Assembly: GCA_019752515.1 (NCBI GenBank)
Contig: JAIEMB010000006.1
Span: 1-64,000, forward strand
DNA from: Alphaproteobacteria bacterium
GTDB lineage: Bacteria; Pseudomonadota; Alphaproteobacteria; UBA9655
Length of the DNA stretch: 64,000 nucleotides
Direction: 5' to 3'
The notes under the pieces are model-generated. The model was not told the DNA's origin and ran no database searches. It worked only from the letters and a program-made list of their open reading frames with translations. Position numbers and translations under genes: made by a program. Positions 43,384 through 52,657 of the stretch are shown one piece after another (the first letter of the stretch is position 1; each line of letters opens with the position of its first letter).

Positions 43384-44901
43384 ATGATGACAAAAAATAA
43401 AAAAGCAGATGAACTCTCCATTGGGCATGGAAACGTTAAAGATCTGCAAGAATTTTCAGATGCAGATCAAGCCATAGCCCATATCACCGATATATATTAT
43501 AAGAATACTTCTCTCATCAGGAATACCTTTTTAGATATTGCTCAATCAAAAAAACTTCCCAAAAAAATACCTAAACTTGAAGGCGCAACATATCCCTATC
43601 TTGGAGTCAAAATTACGCCCTCTAATTTGAACGTTGATCACAGAATTGCTTTTGGGGCCGCTCTTGAGGCAGGCGTATACGGAACAACCCTGACCCGCCC
43701 TGATATTTTTCACCATTATTACAAAAAGCAAATTGAGCTGCTCCTTAATCACCATAAAAACCATGTGGTTGTGGGCGAGAGTGATTGGCCTATTCCCTTA
43801 CCATTTGTTGACGAATGGGATTCTGTTATTTTTCCTCCAGAAAAGCTCTGGCAAAGCCCCATCGATTTTGCACTTCCGAATTTGAGTGTTGTCGATGATA
43901 GTATCGTTAATGGAACCTACAAAATTAAAAAAGGACAACCTCTACCTTTATCTCTTTTTTCCGCTGAGCGAGTGGACCTATCTTTAGGACGTCTCCATCA
44001 TTATTGCGGGACCTCTGCTAAACACTTTCAGCATTTTATTTTACTAACGAACTATCAACGATACGTGGACGAATTTATTCAATATGCGCATCAACGTCTT
44101 GAGGAAAGTGACGAGTATATTGCTCTTGTCGAACCTGGTGACTATGTTACACCTAATCCTCAAATGAGACTTGATGAAAAAAATGGCATTAAGCCCGCTC
44201 TTCTTCCTCAAATGCCCGCTTACCACTTAAAAAAGAAGTATAACCGAGGCATTACCTTTATTAATATCGGCATCGGACCAACAAATGCTAAAACAATTAC
44301 GGATCATTTAGCTGTCTTGCGCCCCCACTGTTGGATCATGCTAGGTCATTGTGCAGGTCTCAGGAGAAGTCAACGCTTAGGAGACTATGTGTTAGCTCAC
44401 GCCTATGTGCGAGAAGATCATGTTTTAGACAGCGACCTTCCTGCATGGGTTCCGGTTCCTCCTATTGCTGAAATTCAAGTCGCTCTTCAACAAGCCGTTG
44501 CAAACATTACGGGGGAACTCGGTCCCAATCTGAAAGATCGTATGCGTACAGGAACCATTGTCACAACTGATAACCGTAATTGGGAACTCCGTTCCGAGAC
44601 GATGATGGAGCGTTTTCGTCAAAGCCGAGCCATTGCGCTTGATATGGAATCAGCTACGATTGCAGCTAATGGTTTTCGAATGAGAGTGCCCTATGGAACA
44701 CTTCTATGTGTTTCTGACAAACCTATTCATGGCGAATTAAAACTTCGGGGAATGGCCCATAACTTTTATCGTCAAAGCGTCTCCCAACATCTCCATATTG
44801 GCATTGAAACTATGCGTATTCTTGAAGAAGAGTTGAGCAAAGGGGAAATTGCTGTCCATTCTCGAAAACTACGCACCTTTGATGAACCACCTTTTAGATA
44901 G
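43384..44901 (+). CDS. amn: AMP nucleosidase
   Basis: 505 residues, full length for the family. AAGGA lies before two adjacent ATGs (43384 and 43387); the second has better spacing. It has the N-terminal AMP-nucleosidase domain (ITPSNLNVDHRIAFGAALEAGVYGTTLTRP) and a C-terminal PNP/UDP-phosphorylase fold (INIGIGPTNAKTITDHLAVLRPHCWIMLGHCAGLR, AIALDMESATIAANGFRMRVPYGTLLCVSDKP). It cleaves AMP to adenine and ribose 5-phosphate in the cytoplasm, acting in purine salvage and adenylate control. Confidence 0.93.
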   Translation: MMTKNKKADELSIGHGNVKDLQEFSDADQAIAHITDIYYKNTSLIRNTFLDIAQSKKLPKKIPKLEGATYPYLGVKITPSNLNVDHRIAFGAALEAGVYGTTLTRPDIFHHYYKKQIELLLNHHKNHVVVGESDWPIPLPFVDEWDSVIFPPEKLWQSPIDFALPNLSVVDDSIVNGTYKIKKGQPLPLSLFSAERVDLSLGRLHHYCGTSAKHFQHFILLTNYQRYVDEFIQYAHQRLEESDEYIALVEPGDYVTPNPQMRLDEKNGIKPALLPQMPAYHLKKKYNRGITFINIGIGPTNAKTITDHLAVLRPHCWIMLGHCAGLRRSQRLGDYVLAHAYVREDHVLDSDLPAWVPVPPIAEIQVALQQAVANITGELGPNLKDRMRTGTIVTTDNRNWELRSETMMERFRQSRAIALDMESATIAANGFRMRVPYGTLLCVSDKPIHGELKLRGMAHNFYRQSVSQHLHIGIETMRILEEELSKGEIAVHSRKLRTFDEPPFR

Positions 44902-44906
44902 TGATG

Positions 44907-45821
44907 TTAGACTGCCTCTTGAGTAGAGAGAGAAAGAGGAATATCGGGTTTTGACTTCTTCTTTTCTAGAGTAATAACATTTCCTAAAAGAATAAGCCCC
45001 ACTCCTATAAATAGATGGGCCTCCCAAATAAGATCTTCAAAAAACGTTGAAATCACAAGGGCTACGACAGGCGTCATAACCTGAACATAGCCTGCTTTGT
45101 TTGCCCCAATTCTCCCTAAGAGGGTCAGGTAGCAACCAAAAGCAACTATTGACCCAAAAATAACAAGATAAAAGAGGGAGATAAGGTAGGAATAATTAAA
45201 GTCAAATTGTAATGGGATTCCCTTTAAATAGAGAACAATGAACATCCAAACGGCCCCGTAACCCATCGCATAAGCATTACTTTCCATAACTGGGATACCC
45301 TGCTTTTGAGTTCGCATAGAAACCATGTTTCCAAAGGAAGATAAGAGTCCTGCCAAAAGACTTAATAAAATACCTATCAGACTTTCTTCCGAAAGATCTA
45401 AGGTCGAAAGGGAGGGCCAAAAAATGATTATAATTCCAATCATTCCACTCATAGCCCCCCCAAAAACTGAGAAAGTTAAAGGTATTCGATAGAAAAGCGC
45501 TGAATTAAGTATATTAAAGACCAATACCATTGAAAAACCAATGGCATTCAACCCGCTAGGTATATAATAACTAGCTCCATAGGCAGCCATATAGTTCATT
45601 GAGAAAAGAAATAAACCTTGAGCCATAAATAGGCAATGAGCCTCTAGAGAAAACCTTAGCTTTGCGTGTTTAAAAAAACACCATGCAAAAATTAGCAGAG
45701 ATGCAAGACTAAAACGATAAAAAATAGAAAGATCAATAGGAATCGTTCCTAATTGAAAAGTAATAGCCAACCATGTTGATCCCCACACGAACGCAGTTAC
45801 AAAATATAATAACGTATTCAT
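44907..45821 (-). CDS. DMT-family (EamA) permease
   Basis: 304 residues with ten membrane segments in two EamA repeats (VTAFVWGSTWLAITFQLG at the start, SIVAFGCYLTLLGRIGANKAGYVQVMTPVVALVIS in the second). A drug/metabolite transporter; substrates in such proteins are often amino acids or their analogues. It converges on amn with a 5-bp gap. It is not closely similar to the tandem EamA pair at 47.6-49.6 kb. Confidence 0.85.
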   Translation of the reverse strand: MNTLLYFVTAFVWGSTWLAITFQLGTIPIDLSIFYRFSLASLLIFAWCFFKHAKLRFSLEAHCLFMAQGLFLFSMNYMAAYGASYYIPSGLNAIGFSMVLVFNILNSALFYRIPLTFSVFGGAMSGMIGIIIIFWPSLSTLDLSEESLIGILLSLLAGLLSSFGNMVSMRTQKQGIPVMESNAYAMGYGAVWMFIVLYLKGIPLQFDFNYSYLISLFYLVIFGSIVAFGCYLTLLGRIGANKAGYVQVMTPVVALVISTFFEDLIWEAHLFIGVGLILLGNVITLEKKKSKPDIPLSLSTQEAV

Positions 45822-45979
45822 AAAAAAGCCAAAATCTTAAATGATTATTGTAAAATAACATACAAAGTCAAAGTCATTAAATGGACCACTCCGCTTAAAT
45901 AACTTAGTTTATCATAAAAATAAAAACGAGTCTTATTTTTTCGTTATAGGGAGAACCTTTAGATATTTTCTTCAAGGAT

Positions 45980-46043
45980 TCAGTAATCAGAAATGCTTTT
46001 TAGTGTAATTTTAATAAAACAACACGACGACTCTGATTACTGA
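45980..46043. repeat. Inverted repeat downstream of rpsU
   Basis: Exact 12-bp arms TCAGTAATCAGA (45980-45991) and TCTGATTACTGA (46032-46043) with a 40-nt loop, between the rpsU stop and the divergent DMT gene. It may stabilise or end the rpsU transcript. Confidence 0.45.
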
Positions 46044-46058
46044 TCACTTATAAAAGAG

Positions 46059-46259
46059 TTACCCTTCCCGCTCTGTTCGCTTGCGGGCAAGTTTACGAGC
46101 GCGTCTTATTGCTTCAGCTTGCTCACGAGCTTTGCGCTCGGAAGGTTTTTCATAATGCCGTCGCAGCTTCATCTCTCTAAAAATACCTTCACGTTGCATT
46201 TTTTTCTTGAGTACACGGAGCGCTTGATCAACATTATTATCACGCACAATCACTTGCAT
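46059..46259 (-). CDS. rpsU: 30S ribosomal protein S21
   Basis: 66 residues, the whole small S21 protein: [20 protein letters not shown], then a basic tail ([31 protein letters not shown]). A near-consensus AAGGAGGTGAT lies 9 bases before the ATG. S21 joins the 30S platform near the 16S 3' end. In enterobacteria rpsU precedes dnaG and rpoD; here it lies about 11 kb away on the other strand. Confidence 0.95.
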   Translation of the reverse strand: MQVIVRDNNVDQALRVLKKKMQREGIFREMKLRRHYEKPSERKAREQAEAIRRARKLARKRTEREG

Positions 46260-46351
46260 CGAACTATATCACCTCCTTAGGAGATTTGGTTAGGGGTTCA
46301 ATCAAACTAAGGGACTATAGTATAGGCGAATTGTTAAGAAAAGGGAAAAAT

Positions 46352-46957
46352 ATGGACAAACGAGAAGAAATCAAAAATAAAATCATCACCCGTGCCCTTG
46401 TTCATGTCCCTTATGAGGGGTGGACACAGGAAATTTTAAACAAATCAGCTGACGAAATAGGTGTTGGTTCTTCTTATGGGTGGCGGCTTTTTCCAGAAGG
46501 CCCTCTTGAGGCAGTTATAACGTGGAGCCGTCTTTTAGATGAAAAGATGCTCACGTCTCTTCCCGATCCTGAAAATCTTCGTGTAAGGGACAAGGTCTCT
46601 CTTGCCGTAAAAACCCGGCTAACCATTTTAAATCCTCACCGAGAAGCCGCTCGCAAAACATCAATCTATTTAGCTCTCCCTCACCATCTTGGAAAAGCCA
46701 GTCAACTTTTATACGCCACTGTTAATGCAATATGGTACTATGCAGGCGATACCTCCACAGATTATAATTTCTATACAAAACGCGCTCTTCTAGCTTGGGT
46801 TTATTCCTCAACTTTTCTCTATTGGTTGCAAGATGATTCTGAAGATCATTATAAAACATGGATGTTTTTAGATCGCCGGATTGAAGAAGTTTTAAGCTTA
46901 CCCACACTGCCCAAAAGACTTTTTCAAAAAATTATGCCTTGGTCCCGTCATGTCTGA
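46352..46957 (+). CDS. COQ9-family ubiquinone biosynthesis protein
   Basis: 201 residues from ATG 46352 (AAGGG upstream), preferred over the codon at 46286. COQ9 features: helical N-terminus ([34 protein letters not shown]), [12 protein letters not shown] and the C-terminal [26 protein letters not shown]9 binds lipid and helps the COQ7-type hydroxylation step of ubiquinone synthesis; it is typical of alphaproteobacteria and mitochondria. It overlaps the glycosylase gene by 8 bp, so the pair is co-translated. Confidence 0.9.
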   Translation: MDKREEIKNKIITRALVHVPYEGWTQEILNKSADEIGVGSSYGWRLFPEGPLEAVITWSRLLDEKMLTSLPDPENLRVRDKVSLAVKTRLTILNPHREAARKTSIYLALPHHLGKASQLLYATVNAIWYYAGDTSTDYNFYTKRALLAWVYSSTFLYWLQDDSEDHYKTWMFLDRRIEEVLSLPTLPKRLFQKIMPWSRHV

Positions 46958-47504
46958 GCATCTTTCTCGAGAATTTTTTAATCGCCCTACCCTTACTGTC
47001 GCTCAAGAGCTCTTAGGAAAAATCATGTTTTTTGAAGCAATGGCAGGTATTATCACAGAAACCGAGGCCTACATCGGACAAGATGATCCTGCTTGCCATG
47101 CCGCACGCGGCAAAACACCTCGCAATGCTGTAATGTTTGGTCCAGCAGGAATAAGCTATGTTTATTTCATTTATGGTATGTACCATTGCTTGAATTTTGT
47201 AACGGAAGCAGACGGTTTTCCAGGAGCTGTTTTAATTCGTGGTCTTATGCTTTTTGAACCCTCACCACTTCACCTCAATGGGCCAGGAAAGATATGCCGT
47301 CACTTAGGAATCACGAGGAACCATAGTGCTATTGATATTACAGATAATCCCTCATTTTATCTTAAAGATTCTTCTCTTACTCCCCCCTATGAAGCCACTC
47401 CCCGTATCGGTATTAGTCGAGGACAAGACAAGCTTTGGCGATTTGTCGTCAAATCTTCAAAAAAGATTACGCTTTTAAAAGAGTCTTTATGCCAGGAAGG
47501 CTAA
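46950..47504 (+). CDS. Alkyladenine (3-methyladenine) DNA glycosylase, AAG/MPG family
   Basis: 184 residues. MPG motifs: [45 protein letters not shown] (with the catalytic Glu), [33 protein letters not shown], and [16 protein letters not shown]. It removes alkylated and deaminated purines to start base-excision repair. It overlaps the COQ9-family gene. No truncation is apparent. Confidence 0.93.
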   Translation: MSEHLSREFFNRPTLTVAQELLGKIMFFEAMAGIITETEAYIGQDDPACHAARGKTPRNAVMFGPAGISYVYFIYGMYHCLNFVTEADGFPGAVLIRGLMLFEPSPLHLNGPGKICRHLGITRNHSAIDITDNPSFYLKDSSLTPPYEATPRIGISRGQDKLWRFVVKSSKKITLLKESLCQEG

Positions 47505-47653
47505 TCGTATTTCACCAGCTTTTGGAGGAAATCCAGGTAAACTTGTGGCTTTTCAAAGGGTTCCGATTCTTTTTGCTTTCTTGAAAAAAGAACTCTGGAA
47601 AAAGGAAATTTGAATTGTTATATGAAAGGTAAGAAGAGCTTTTTGCGAGGGTA

Positions 47654-48664
47654 ATGATCCAATCTATGACTGATGCAACGACAACTCTGCCTAGTATTAG
47701 TGTAAATTCTAGTCTCTGGGCAAAATTGAGTGATCCAGCCATTCGGGGAGCTCTCTTTAAGGTGTGTTCCTGCTTATGTTTTTCTGGAATTAACGGCATT
47801 GTTCGTTATTTTACCTTAAGTGCCCAAGAAGCTGATCTTACGCCTCTGCCTCCAACAGAGCTAGCCTTCTTTGAAACTTTCTTTGGTTTCCTGTTTATTC
47901 TTCCCTGGGTCTTATCAACGGGAAAAGCAGCCTTTAAAATCACAAACTCTCACCTTTATATTGCTCGCGCCTTTGCTTCATCGATGGGTATTATTCTATG
48001 GTTTACGGCTCTTTCAAAGATGCCAATCGTTCAAGTCGTTGCCTTTAAATATTGTGGCCCTCTCTTTACTATCTTAGGGGCTAAGATTTTCCTTGGAGAA
48101 AAATGTGGGTGGGCACGTGCAGTTGCCATTGGAACAGCCATTTTTGGGGCTCTCCTTATTACAGGTCATGAACTTTTTGAAGGCGAGGCCGACTTGTTGG
48201 ATATTGGCCTTTTAGCTCTCTTCCCCATGGGCGCGAGTGCTTGCTATGTTGCATCCGCCGTCCTTGCCAAAAAACAGGTCAAAAATGATGCGCCTCAAAC
48301 TGTCATTCTTTATCTTTTTCTGCTTTCCCTTCCTATCCTAGGAACAGCTGCTTTTTATCAATGGGTTCCTCCACTGCACTGGCAATGGCCATACCTTCTT
48401 GCAATGGGAGGGCTTTTAGCCGCTGCTTATATTTTCTTACAACATGCGTATGTTATTGCTGATATTACATATCTCGTGCCGATGAGCTTCACGCGTCTTA
48501 TCGCAGGAGCCCTTATTGGCATGATCTTCTTTAATGAATGGCCGGTTATCTGGACATGGCTTGGATCTTTCCTTATTCTTATTGCAACAGTTAGCCTTTG
48601 TAAGCACGAGGTCCAGCATATGCAAAAAAAACAAGCGGCCCTACCACGTCCTAGTCTCGCATGA
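47654..48664 (+). CDS. DMT-family (EamA) permease, tandem copy A
   Basis: 336 residues, ten membrane segments. It shares with copy B the sequence SCLCFSGINGIVRY near the start, AFFETFFGFLFILPW, and the KxxPIVQVVAFKYCGPLFTILGAKIFLGEK helix. An S-adenosylmethionine or other small-metabolite exporter is a common role for such pairs in intracellular bacteria, but the substrate is not shown. Its stop overlaps the ATG of copy B by 4 bp. Confidence 0.85.
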   Translation: MIQSMTDATTTLPSISVNSSLWAKLSDPAIRGALFKVCSCLCFSGINGIVRYFTLSAQEADLTPLPPTELAFFETFFGFLFILPWVLSTGKAAFKITNSHLYIARAFASSMGIILWFTALSKMPIVQVVAFKYCGPLFTILGAKIFLGEKCGWARAVAIGTAIFGALLITGHELFEGEADLLDIGLLALFPMGASACYVASAVLAKKQVKNDAPQTVILYLFLLSLPILGTAAFYQWVPPLHWQWPYLLAMGGLLAAAYIFLQHAYVIADITYLVPMSFTRLIAGALIGMIFFNEWPVIWTWLGSFLILIATVSLCKHEVQHMQKKQAALPRPSLA

Positions 48665-49605
48665 CTAATACGGCAATGACCTTCTGGACAGCCTCTCCCC
48701 ATTTTCGGGGAGCTTTTTGGAAGATATCATCCTTTTTATGTTTCTCAGCAATTAATGGTATTGTTCGCTATCTTTCTCAAGTCGCCACACTTAACGGGCA
48801 AACGCCCCTGCCTGCCTATGAAGTTGCGTTTTTCCAAAATCTACTCGGACTCATTTTTCTTATTCCATGGATTATTCAAAACGGTCCTGAATCCCTTAAA
48901 ACACATAATCCTTTCTTACAAACCTTCAGAATTATTTTGTCAGCCATTGGAATTGTCCTATGGTATATCTCGATTAGATATATGCCCCTTGCCCAAGCTG
49001 TGGCCCTTATGTTTTTAGGCCCCCTTATTACCGCTATGGGGGCTAAATTATTTCTTAAAGAGCGGATTGGCAAAGAGCGTAGTCTTGCTATTTTAATTGG
49101 CTTTGTGGGAGGGGGGCTCATTTCCCATACAACCTTTGAATCGAGTGCTTTCAGTCTTATAGCCATCCTCCCTATTTTGGCAGCCACCTGTTTTTCCGGG
49201 GCTACCCTGATGATTCGAAGACTCACAAAGGATGACTCTCCTCAACTTATTGTTGTTTATCTTCTTTTCTTTATGCCTTTTGTTCTTTTTATCCCGACTT
49301 TTTTTTATGGTGTATGGCCTGAAAATTGGCAATGGCCCTGGCTTTTAATGATGGGAGGACTTGCAGCAGGCGCCCATCTTTGTCTCAGTAAGGCATATGC
49401 ATCAGCGGAGGTGAGTTACCTCATCCCCTATGGTTTCACAAAATGGTTTGCTAGTGCCTTTATAGGTTTTGCTGCCTTTAGCGAAGTCCCTTCCTTTTGG
49501 ACATTCTTTGGTGCATTTATCTTGATGGGAGCTATTATTTCCCTTGGCTACGGAGATACAAGACGCCACCCTTTTCGTCAGACATCTATGGCAAGCCATC
49601 CTTAA
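48661..49605 (+). CDS. DMT-family (EamA) permease, tandem copy B
   Basis: 314 residues with ten membrane segments, a tandem duplicate of copy A (SFLCFSAINGIVRYLSQ, FFQNLLGLIFLIPWII, MPLAQAVALMFLGPLITAMGAKLFLKER, AYASAEVSYLIPYGFTKWFASAFIGF). It starts in an ATGA overlap with copy A, so it is translationally coupled and may form a heteromer with it. Divergence along the whole length suggests the duplication is old. Confidence 0.85.
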   Translation: MTNTAMTFWTASPHFRGAFWKISSFLCFSAINGIVRYLSQVATLNGQTPLPAYEVAFFQNLLGLIFLIPWIIQNGPESLKTHNPFLQTFRIILSAIGIVLWYISIRYMPLAQAVALMFLGPLITAMGAKLFLKERIGKERSLAILIGFVGGGLISHTTFESSAFSLIAILPILAATCFSGATLMIRRLTKDDSPQLIVVYLLFFMPFVLFIPTFFYGVWPENWQWPWLLMMGGLAAGAHLCLSKAYASAEVSYLIPYGFTKWFASAFIGFAAFSEVPSFWTFFGAFILMGAIISLGYGDTRRHPFRQTSMASHP

Positions 49606-49690
49606 TATAAATCAAATTGCCCCTATCTTAAAAAAACGTGTTCTTCTCTCTGTCTATCTGGCATAATAATTATATAATGAGGAGGATTTC

Positions 49691-50143
49691 ATGAAATTAT
49701 TAAGTACAGCCTTCGGAAATTTTGATTCAATTCCCATCAAACACACGAGTGAAGGGGAAGATATCTCCCCTCCGTTAAGATGGCAGGGTGTACCCGATGG
49801 AACCCGCTCTCTCGCTCTTATTTGTGAGGACCCAGACGCACCGCACGGAACATGGGATCACTGGGTACTATACAATATTCCTCCGTCAATCAGTGTATTA
49901 GCTGAAGGACTTAAACAACTTCCTCATGGAATTCAAAGTTGCCGCAACAGTTGGGGAAAAACCGGCTACGGTGGTCCTAATCCTCCCAGTGGTAATCACC
50001 GTTATTTCTTCACACTTTATGCACTCGATACAGTTCTTCAACTTCCCGAAGGAGCTACAAAAGCAAATCTCATCAATGTGATGCGCGGCCATACCCTTGC
50101 TGAAGCTGGTCTTGTTGGCACCTATCAACGCAGGCATGGGTAA
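49691..50143 (+). CDS. PEBP-family (YbhB/YbcL-type) protein
   Basis: 150 residues; AGGAGG precedes the ATG. Phosphatidylethanolamine-binding-protein motifs: GEDISPPLRWQGVPDGTRSLALICEDPDAPHGTWDHWVLYNIP and GYGGPNPPSGNHRYFFTLYALD (ligand pocket His and Asp). There is no signal peptide, so it is cytoplasmic. Bacterial members have no firmly defined function; some inhibit kinases or bind small anions. Confidence 0.88.
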   Translation: MKLLSTAFGNFDSIPIKHTSEGEDISPPLRWQGVPDGTRSLALICEDPDAPHGTWDHWVLYNIPPSISVLAEGLKQLPHGIQSCRNSWGKTGYGGPNPPSGNHRYFFTLYALDTVLQLPEGATKANLINVMRGHTLAEAGLVGTYQRRHG

Positions 50144-50204
50144 AGAGGTCATAGGGTTTAGGTTTATTTGATGAGACTAAGATAACTTTAACTCAGTAAA
50201 AATC

Positions 50205-50525
50205 CTATTCAATTTTTTTCTTCACAGTTTTAGGAAGTGGCCGTGGGGTTTGTCGAACGTCAATTTCTTGTTCCTGAGCTTTGAGCTTTTCGTACTCATC
50301 CCAGTTACTTGCCGCCCGCATTTTGTCTTTCTTGTTCATATGAGCTTGTTTTACTGTCCGTTCTTCCTGTTCTTGCACACATTTGTCAAATTCACGAGTC
50401 CCTATTTTATACCCAGCATTTAAACAACATGAACGATGAGCAGCAACATGATTTGGGTTATTCACAGAAAAATGACATCCCGAAAGGAGAGCAAAAAATG
50501 GGAGAAAAAGGATGATCCTTTTCAT
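50205..50525 (-). CDS. Small lipoprotein, paralogue of the next gene
   Basis: 106 residues from ATG 50525. MKRIILFLPFFALLSGC is a lipoprotein signal (LSGC). The mature part is charged and helical with paired Cys in CLNAGYKIGTREFDKCVQEQEE, then Lys/Glu-rich coiled coil. It matches the upstream paralogue CYEYGYKGGTPEFANCVKEQEE in spacing, which defines a family with a disulphide-closed motif. It lies 13 bp after the paralogue in the same transcript. Function unknown. Confidence 0.7.
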   Translation of the reverse strand: MKRIILFLPFFALLSGCHFSVNNPNHVAAHRSCCLNAGYKIGTREFDKCVQEQEERTVKQAHMNKKDKMRAASNWDEYEKLKAQEQEIDVRQTPRPLPKTVKKKIE

Positions 50526-50538
50526 AAAATAAGAGTCC

Positions 50539-50829
50539 TTATAACTGGCTTTGGAGTTTAGCTTCAACTTCTCTTTTCTTAATCTCAACTTTTTGTTGTT
50601 CTATCCAATTCTTCTCTTCAAGAGCTTGAGCTTTTCTAGATTGTACAGCAAGTTTTTCTTCTCTTTCTTCTTGCTCTTTTACACAATTTGCAAATTCTGG
50701 TGTTCCCCCTTTATATCCGTATTCATAACATCGAGAACGATAACTTTCGAGTTGAGCATCCCGTGGGGTTGGCGCTTGGCATGCAGACAATACACCAAGA
50801 AAGGGGAGAAAAAACAATGCATTTTTCAT
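50539..50829 (-). CDS. Small lipoprotein with Cys-loop motif
   Basis: 96 residues from ATG 50829 (GGAG six bases upstream). MKNALFFLPFLGVLSAC ends in a lipobox. Then comes the motif C-YEYGYKGGTPEFAN-C (14 residues between Cys) and a Glu/Lys/Gln-rich coiled coil to the end. It is the first gene of the pair with the lipoprotein at 50205-50525 and starts 25 bp after the tRNA-Gly 3' end on the same strand. Confidence 0.7.
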   Translation of the reverse strand: MKNALFFLPFLGVLSACQAPTPRDAQLESYRSRCYEYGYKGGTPEFANCVKEQEEREEKLAVQSRKAQALEEKNWIEQQKVEIKKREVEAKLQSQL

Positions 50830-50853
50830 AAACATCTCCATCTACTTCACTGG

Positions 50854-50924
50854 AGCGGGTGAAGGGAATCGAACCCTCATCTGAAGCTTGGGAAGCTCCT
50901 GCTCTACCATTGAGCTACACCCGC
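50854..50924 (-). tRNA. tRNA-Gly (anticodon CCC)
   Basis: A 71-nt cloverleaf on the minus strand: acceptor GCGGGTG/CACCCGC, D-arm with GCTCAATGGTAGAGC, anticodon arm GGAGC-TTCCCAA-GCTTC (anticodon CCC, reading GGG), and T-arm AGGGTTCGATTCCCT. CCA is encoded at 50851-50853. No variable-arm insertion. Confidence 0.95.
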
Positions 50925-50935
50925 TAATTTTTTGG

Positions 50936-50964
50936 GTTATACAAAATTGATTAAATTCATGCAA
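50936..50964 (-). promoter_or_regulatory. Promoter of tRNA-Gly
   Basis: On the minus strand TTGCAT, a 17-bp spacer, then TATAAC, ending 11 bp before the tRNA 5' end: a good sigma-70 promoter. The rest of the gap up to 51286 is AT-rich with no gene seen. Confidence 0.6.
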
Positions 50965-51286
50965 GCCTGTTATTTATTAGACAACTTTCAAATAGATTTA
51001 AAGACTACTATAGCACTTATCTAATCTCTTTAATTTATCCATTTGCAATAGGAACAGCCAAAAGCAGTTCTAAAGATTTCTTGTTACGATTAACCTAGAT
51101 AACAATTGAGCGTCCTCATTTTAAGTTTAGTATAACATGCATCTCAGAAAGGTATTTAATTGCTAGAATTGAAAATCATAGCCTTGTCTTTACCAATATG
51201 AAGCCTCTCCTTACATTATCATTGTAATTTCATTTAAATTCCTTAAAATTCTAATTCGATACACTTAATTAAAGAAAGACAAACTC

Positions 51287-52555
51287 ATGATTCCTTCCTT
51301 AAAACGCAGCTGGATGGTCTGGGCATGTGCTGCACTTTTCTTCTGTTATCAATTTTTACTTCGTGTATCACCCAGTGTCATGACACATGAGCTCATGAGC
51401 GATTTTCATGTAGATGCGTGTGCTCTTGGAACACTTACCTCATTTTATTTTTATGCTTATGCGAGTTTACAGCTTCCTGTTGGAACACTTCTCGACAAAT
51501 TTGGTCCCCGTCGTCTTTTAACCTGTGCAGCTTTACTTTGCACAGGAGGAAGCCTCCTTTTTTCCTCCGCTGAAACGGTCATGCTGGCATCTATGGGACG
51601 CTTTCTTATTGGTGCAGGATCGGCTTTTGGTTTTTTAAGCTGTATGAAACTCGGCACACTGTGGTTTCCTCCTCAACGGATTTCAATGGTTGTAGGACTT
51701 ACACTTCTTCTTGGTACATCAGGGGCTATGTCTGGCAGCTATCCTATGTCTTTTCTTGTAGATGCATTAGGTTGGCGACATGCTGTTTGGGTAACAGCTG
51801 GGGGAGGTATTTTTCTTGCTCTCCTTATTGCCTTGGTCGTACGCGATCACCCTCCAAGAAAGTTAGAAGCCTACATTGAGCAACACCATGCTTACGGAAA
51901 TCCCCCCTTAAGCATTTGGGAAGGCATCCAAGTTATTTTAAAGAAAGGACAAACCTGGCTTCTCGCCTTTTACGGAATTATGATGTATGTCCCTCTAGCA
52001 GGGTTTGCAGATATGTGGGGTGTTCCTTTTTTAATTCAAGTTCATCATATGGATAAGCAAGCCGCGTCTCTTTCTACCTCTTTTCTCTATCTAGGCGTAG
52101 GCTTAGGAACGCCTCTCTTTGCCTTTCTTTCCGACCGTTTTCAACAATTTAGATTTTCCCTGTTAGGATCAGCTTTGGGGGCCTTAGTCCCTTTTACCCT
52201 CATTATCTATGGTCCCGATCTTCCAAATTTTATGGTTATTGTAACCCTTTTTATTGCTGGTCTCTTACTGGGAGGGCAATTCATGGCGTATTCTATTGTT
52301 TGCGAAATTAATCCTCTCTCTGTCAGTGGGATGGCAACAGGCTTTCAAAATATGATTTGCCTTCTTAGCGGCGTCATTTTTCAGCCCTTTATCGGAAAAC
52401 TTCTTGATCTCTTTTGGATAGACGCTTACGAAAATGGCATTCGACTTTATTCAAGCGCCATGTATCAAATGGCCTTAACGAGCATCATTGTAGCTTTACT
52501 TTTTGCAACTTTAGCGTCTCTTTTCGTTCGTGAAGCTTATCCTGAACGAGATTAA
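51287..52555 (+). CDS. MFS transporter, tandem copy A
   Basis: 422 residues, 12 membrane segments. It begins WMVWACAALFFCYQFLLRVSPSVM with MFS motif A in the loop 2-3 (GTLLDKFGPRRLL) and GRFLIGAGSAFGFLSCMKLGTLWF in helix 4-5. The same set of motifs occurs in the next gene. Such transporters in intracellular bacteria often take up host metabolites or amino acids, but no specificity can be read here. AAAGAAAGAC lies upstream of the ATG. Confidence 0.85.
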   Translation: MIPSLKRSWMVWACAALFFCYQFLLRVSPSVMTHELMSDFHVDACALGTLTSFYFYAYASLQLPVGTLLDKFGPRRLLTCAALLCTGGSLLFSSAETVMLASMGRFLIGAGSAFGFLSCMKLGTLWFPPQRISMVVGLTLLLGTSGAMSGSYPMSFLVDALGWRHAVWVTAGGGIFLALLIALVVRDHPPRKLEAYIEQHHAYGNPPLSIWEGIQVILKKGQTWLLAFYGIMMYVPLAGFADMWGVPFLIQVHHMDKQAASLSTSFLYLGVGLGTPLFAFLSDRFQQFRFSLLGSALGALVPFTLIIYGPDLPNFMVIVTLFIAGLLLGGQFMAYSIVCEINPLSVSGMATGFQNMICLLSGVIFQPFIGKLLDLFWIDAYENGIRLYSSAMYQMALTSIIVALLFATLASLFVREAYPERD

Positions 52556-52607
52556 TTTCTCAATTGACCCTTCAGAAAGGGACCGCTACAGTTCACTACT
52601 TTACTAT

Positions 52608-52635
52608 AGGAGCAAAATGTAACTTACTTGCTCCT
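52608..52635 (+). promoter_or_regulatory. Hairpin between tandem MFS genes
   Basis: Exact 8-bp arms AGGAGCAA (52608-52615) and TTGCTCCT (52628-52635) with a 12-nt loop, just before the ribosome-binding site of the second MFS gene. It has no T-run and could stabilise one transcript or weaken read-through. Confidence 0.4.
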
Positions 52636-52657
52636 CTTAAACCAAAAGGATTTTACA

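Noticed and set aside
46601-46618. Another CCGTAA-AAA-CCCGG-like match.
   Set aside because: It lies in the COQ9-family coding sequence with no start codon downstream; treated as chance.
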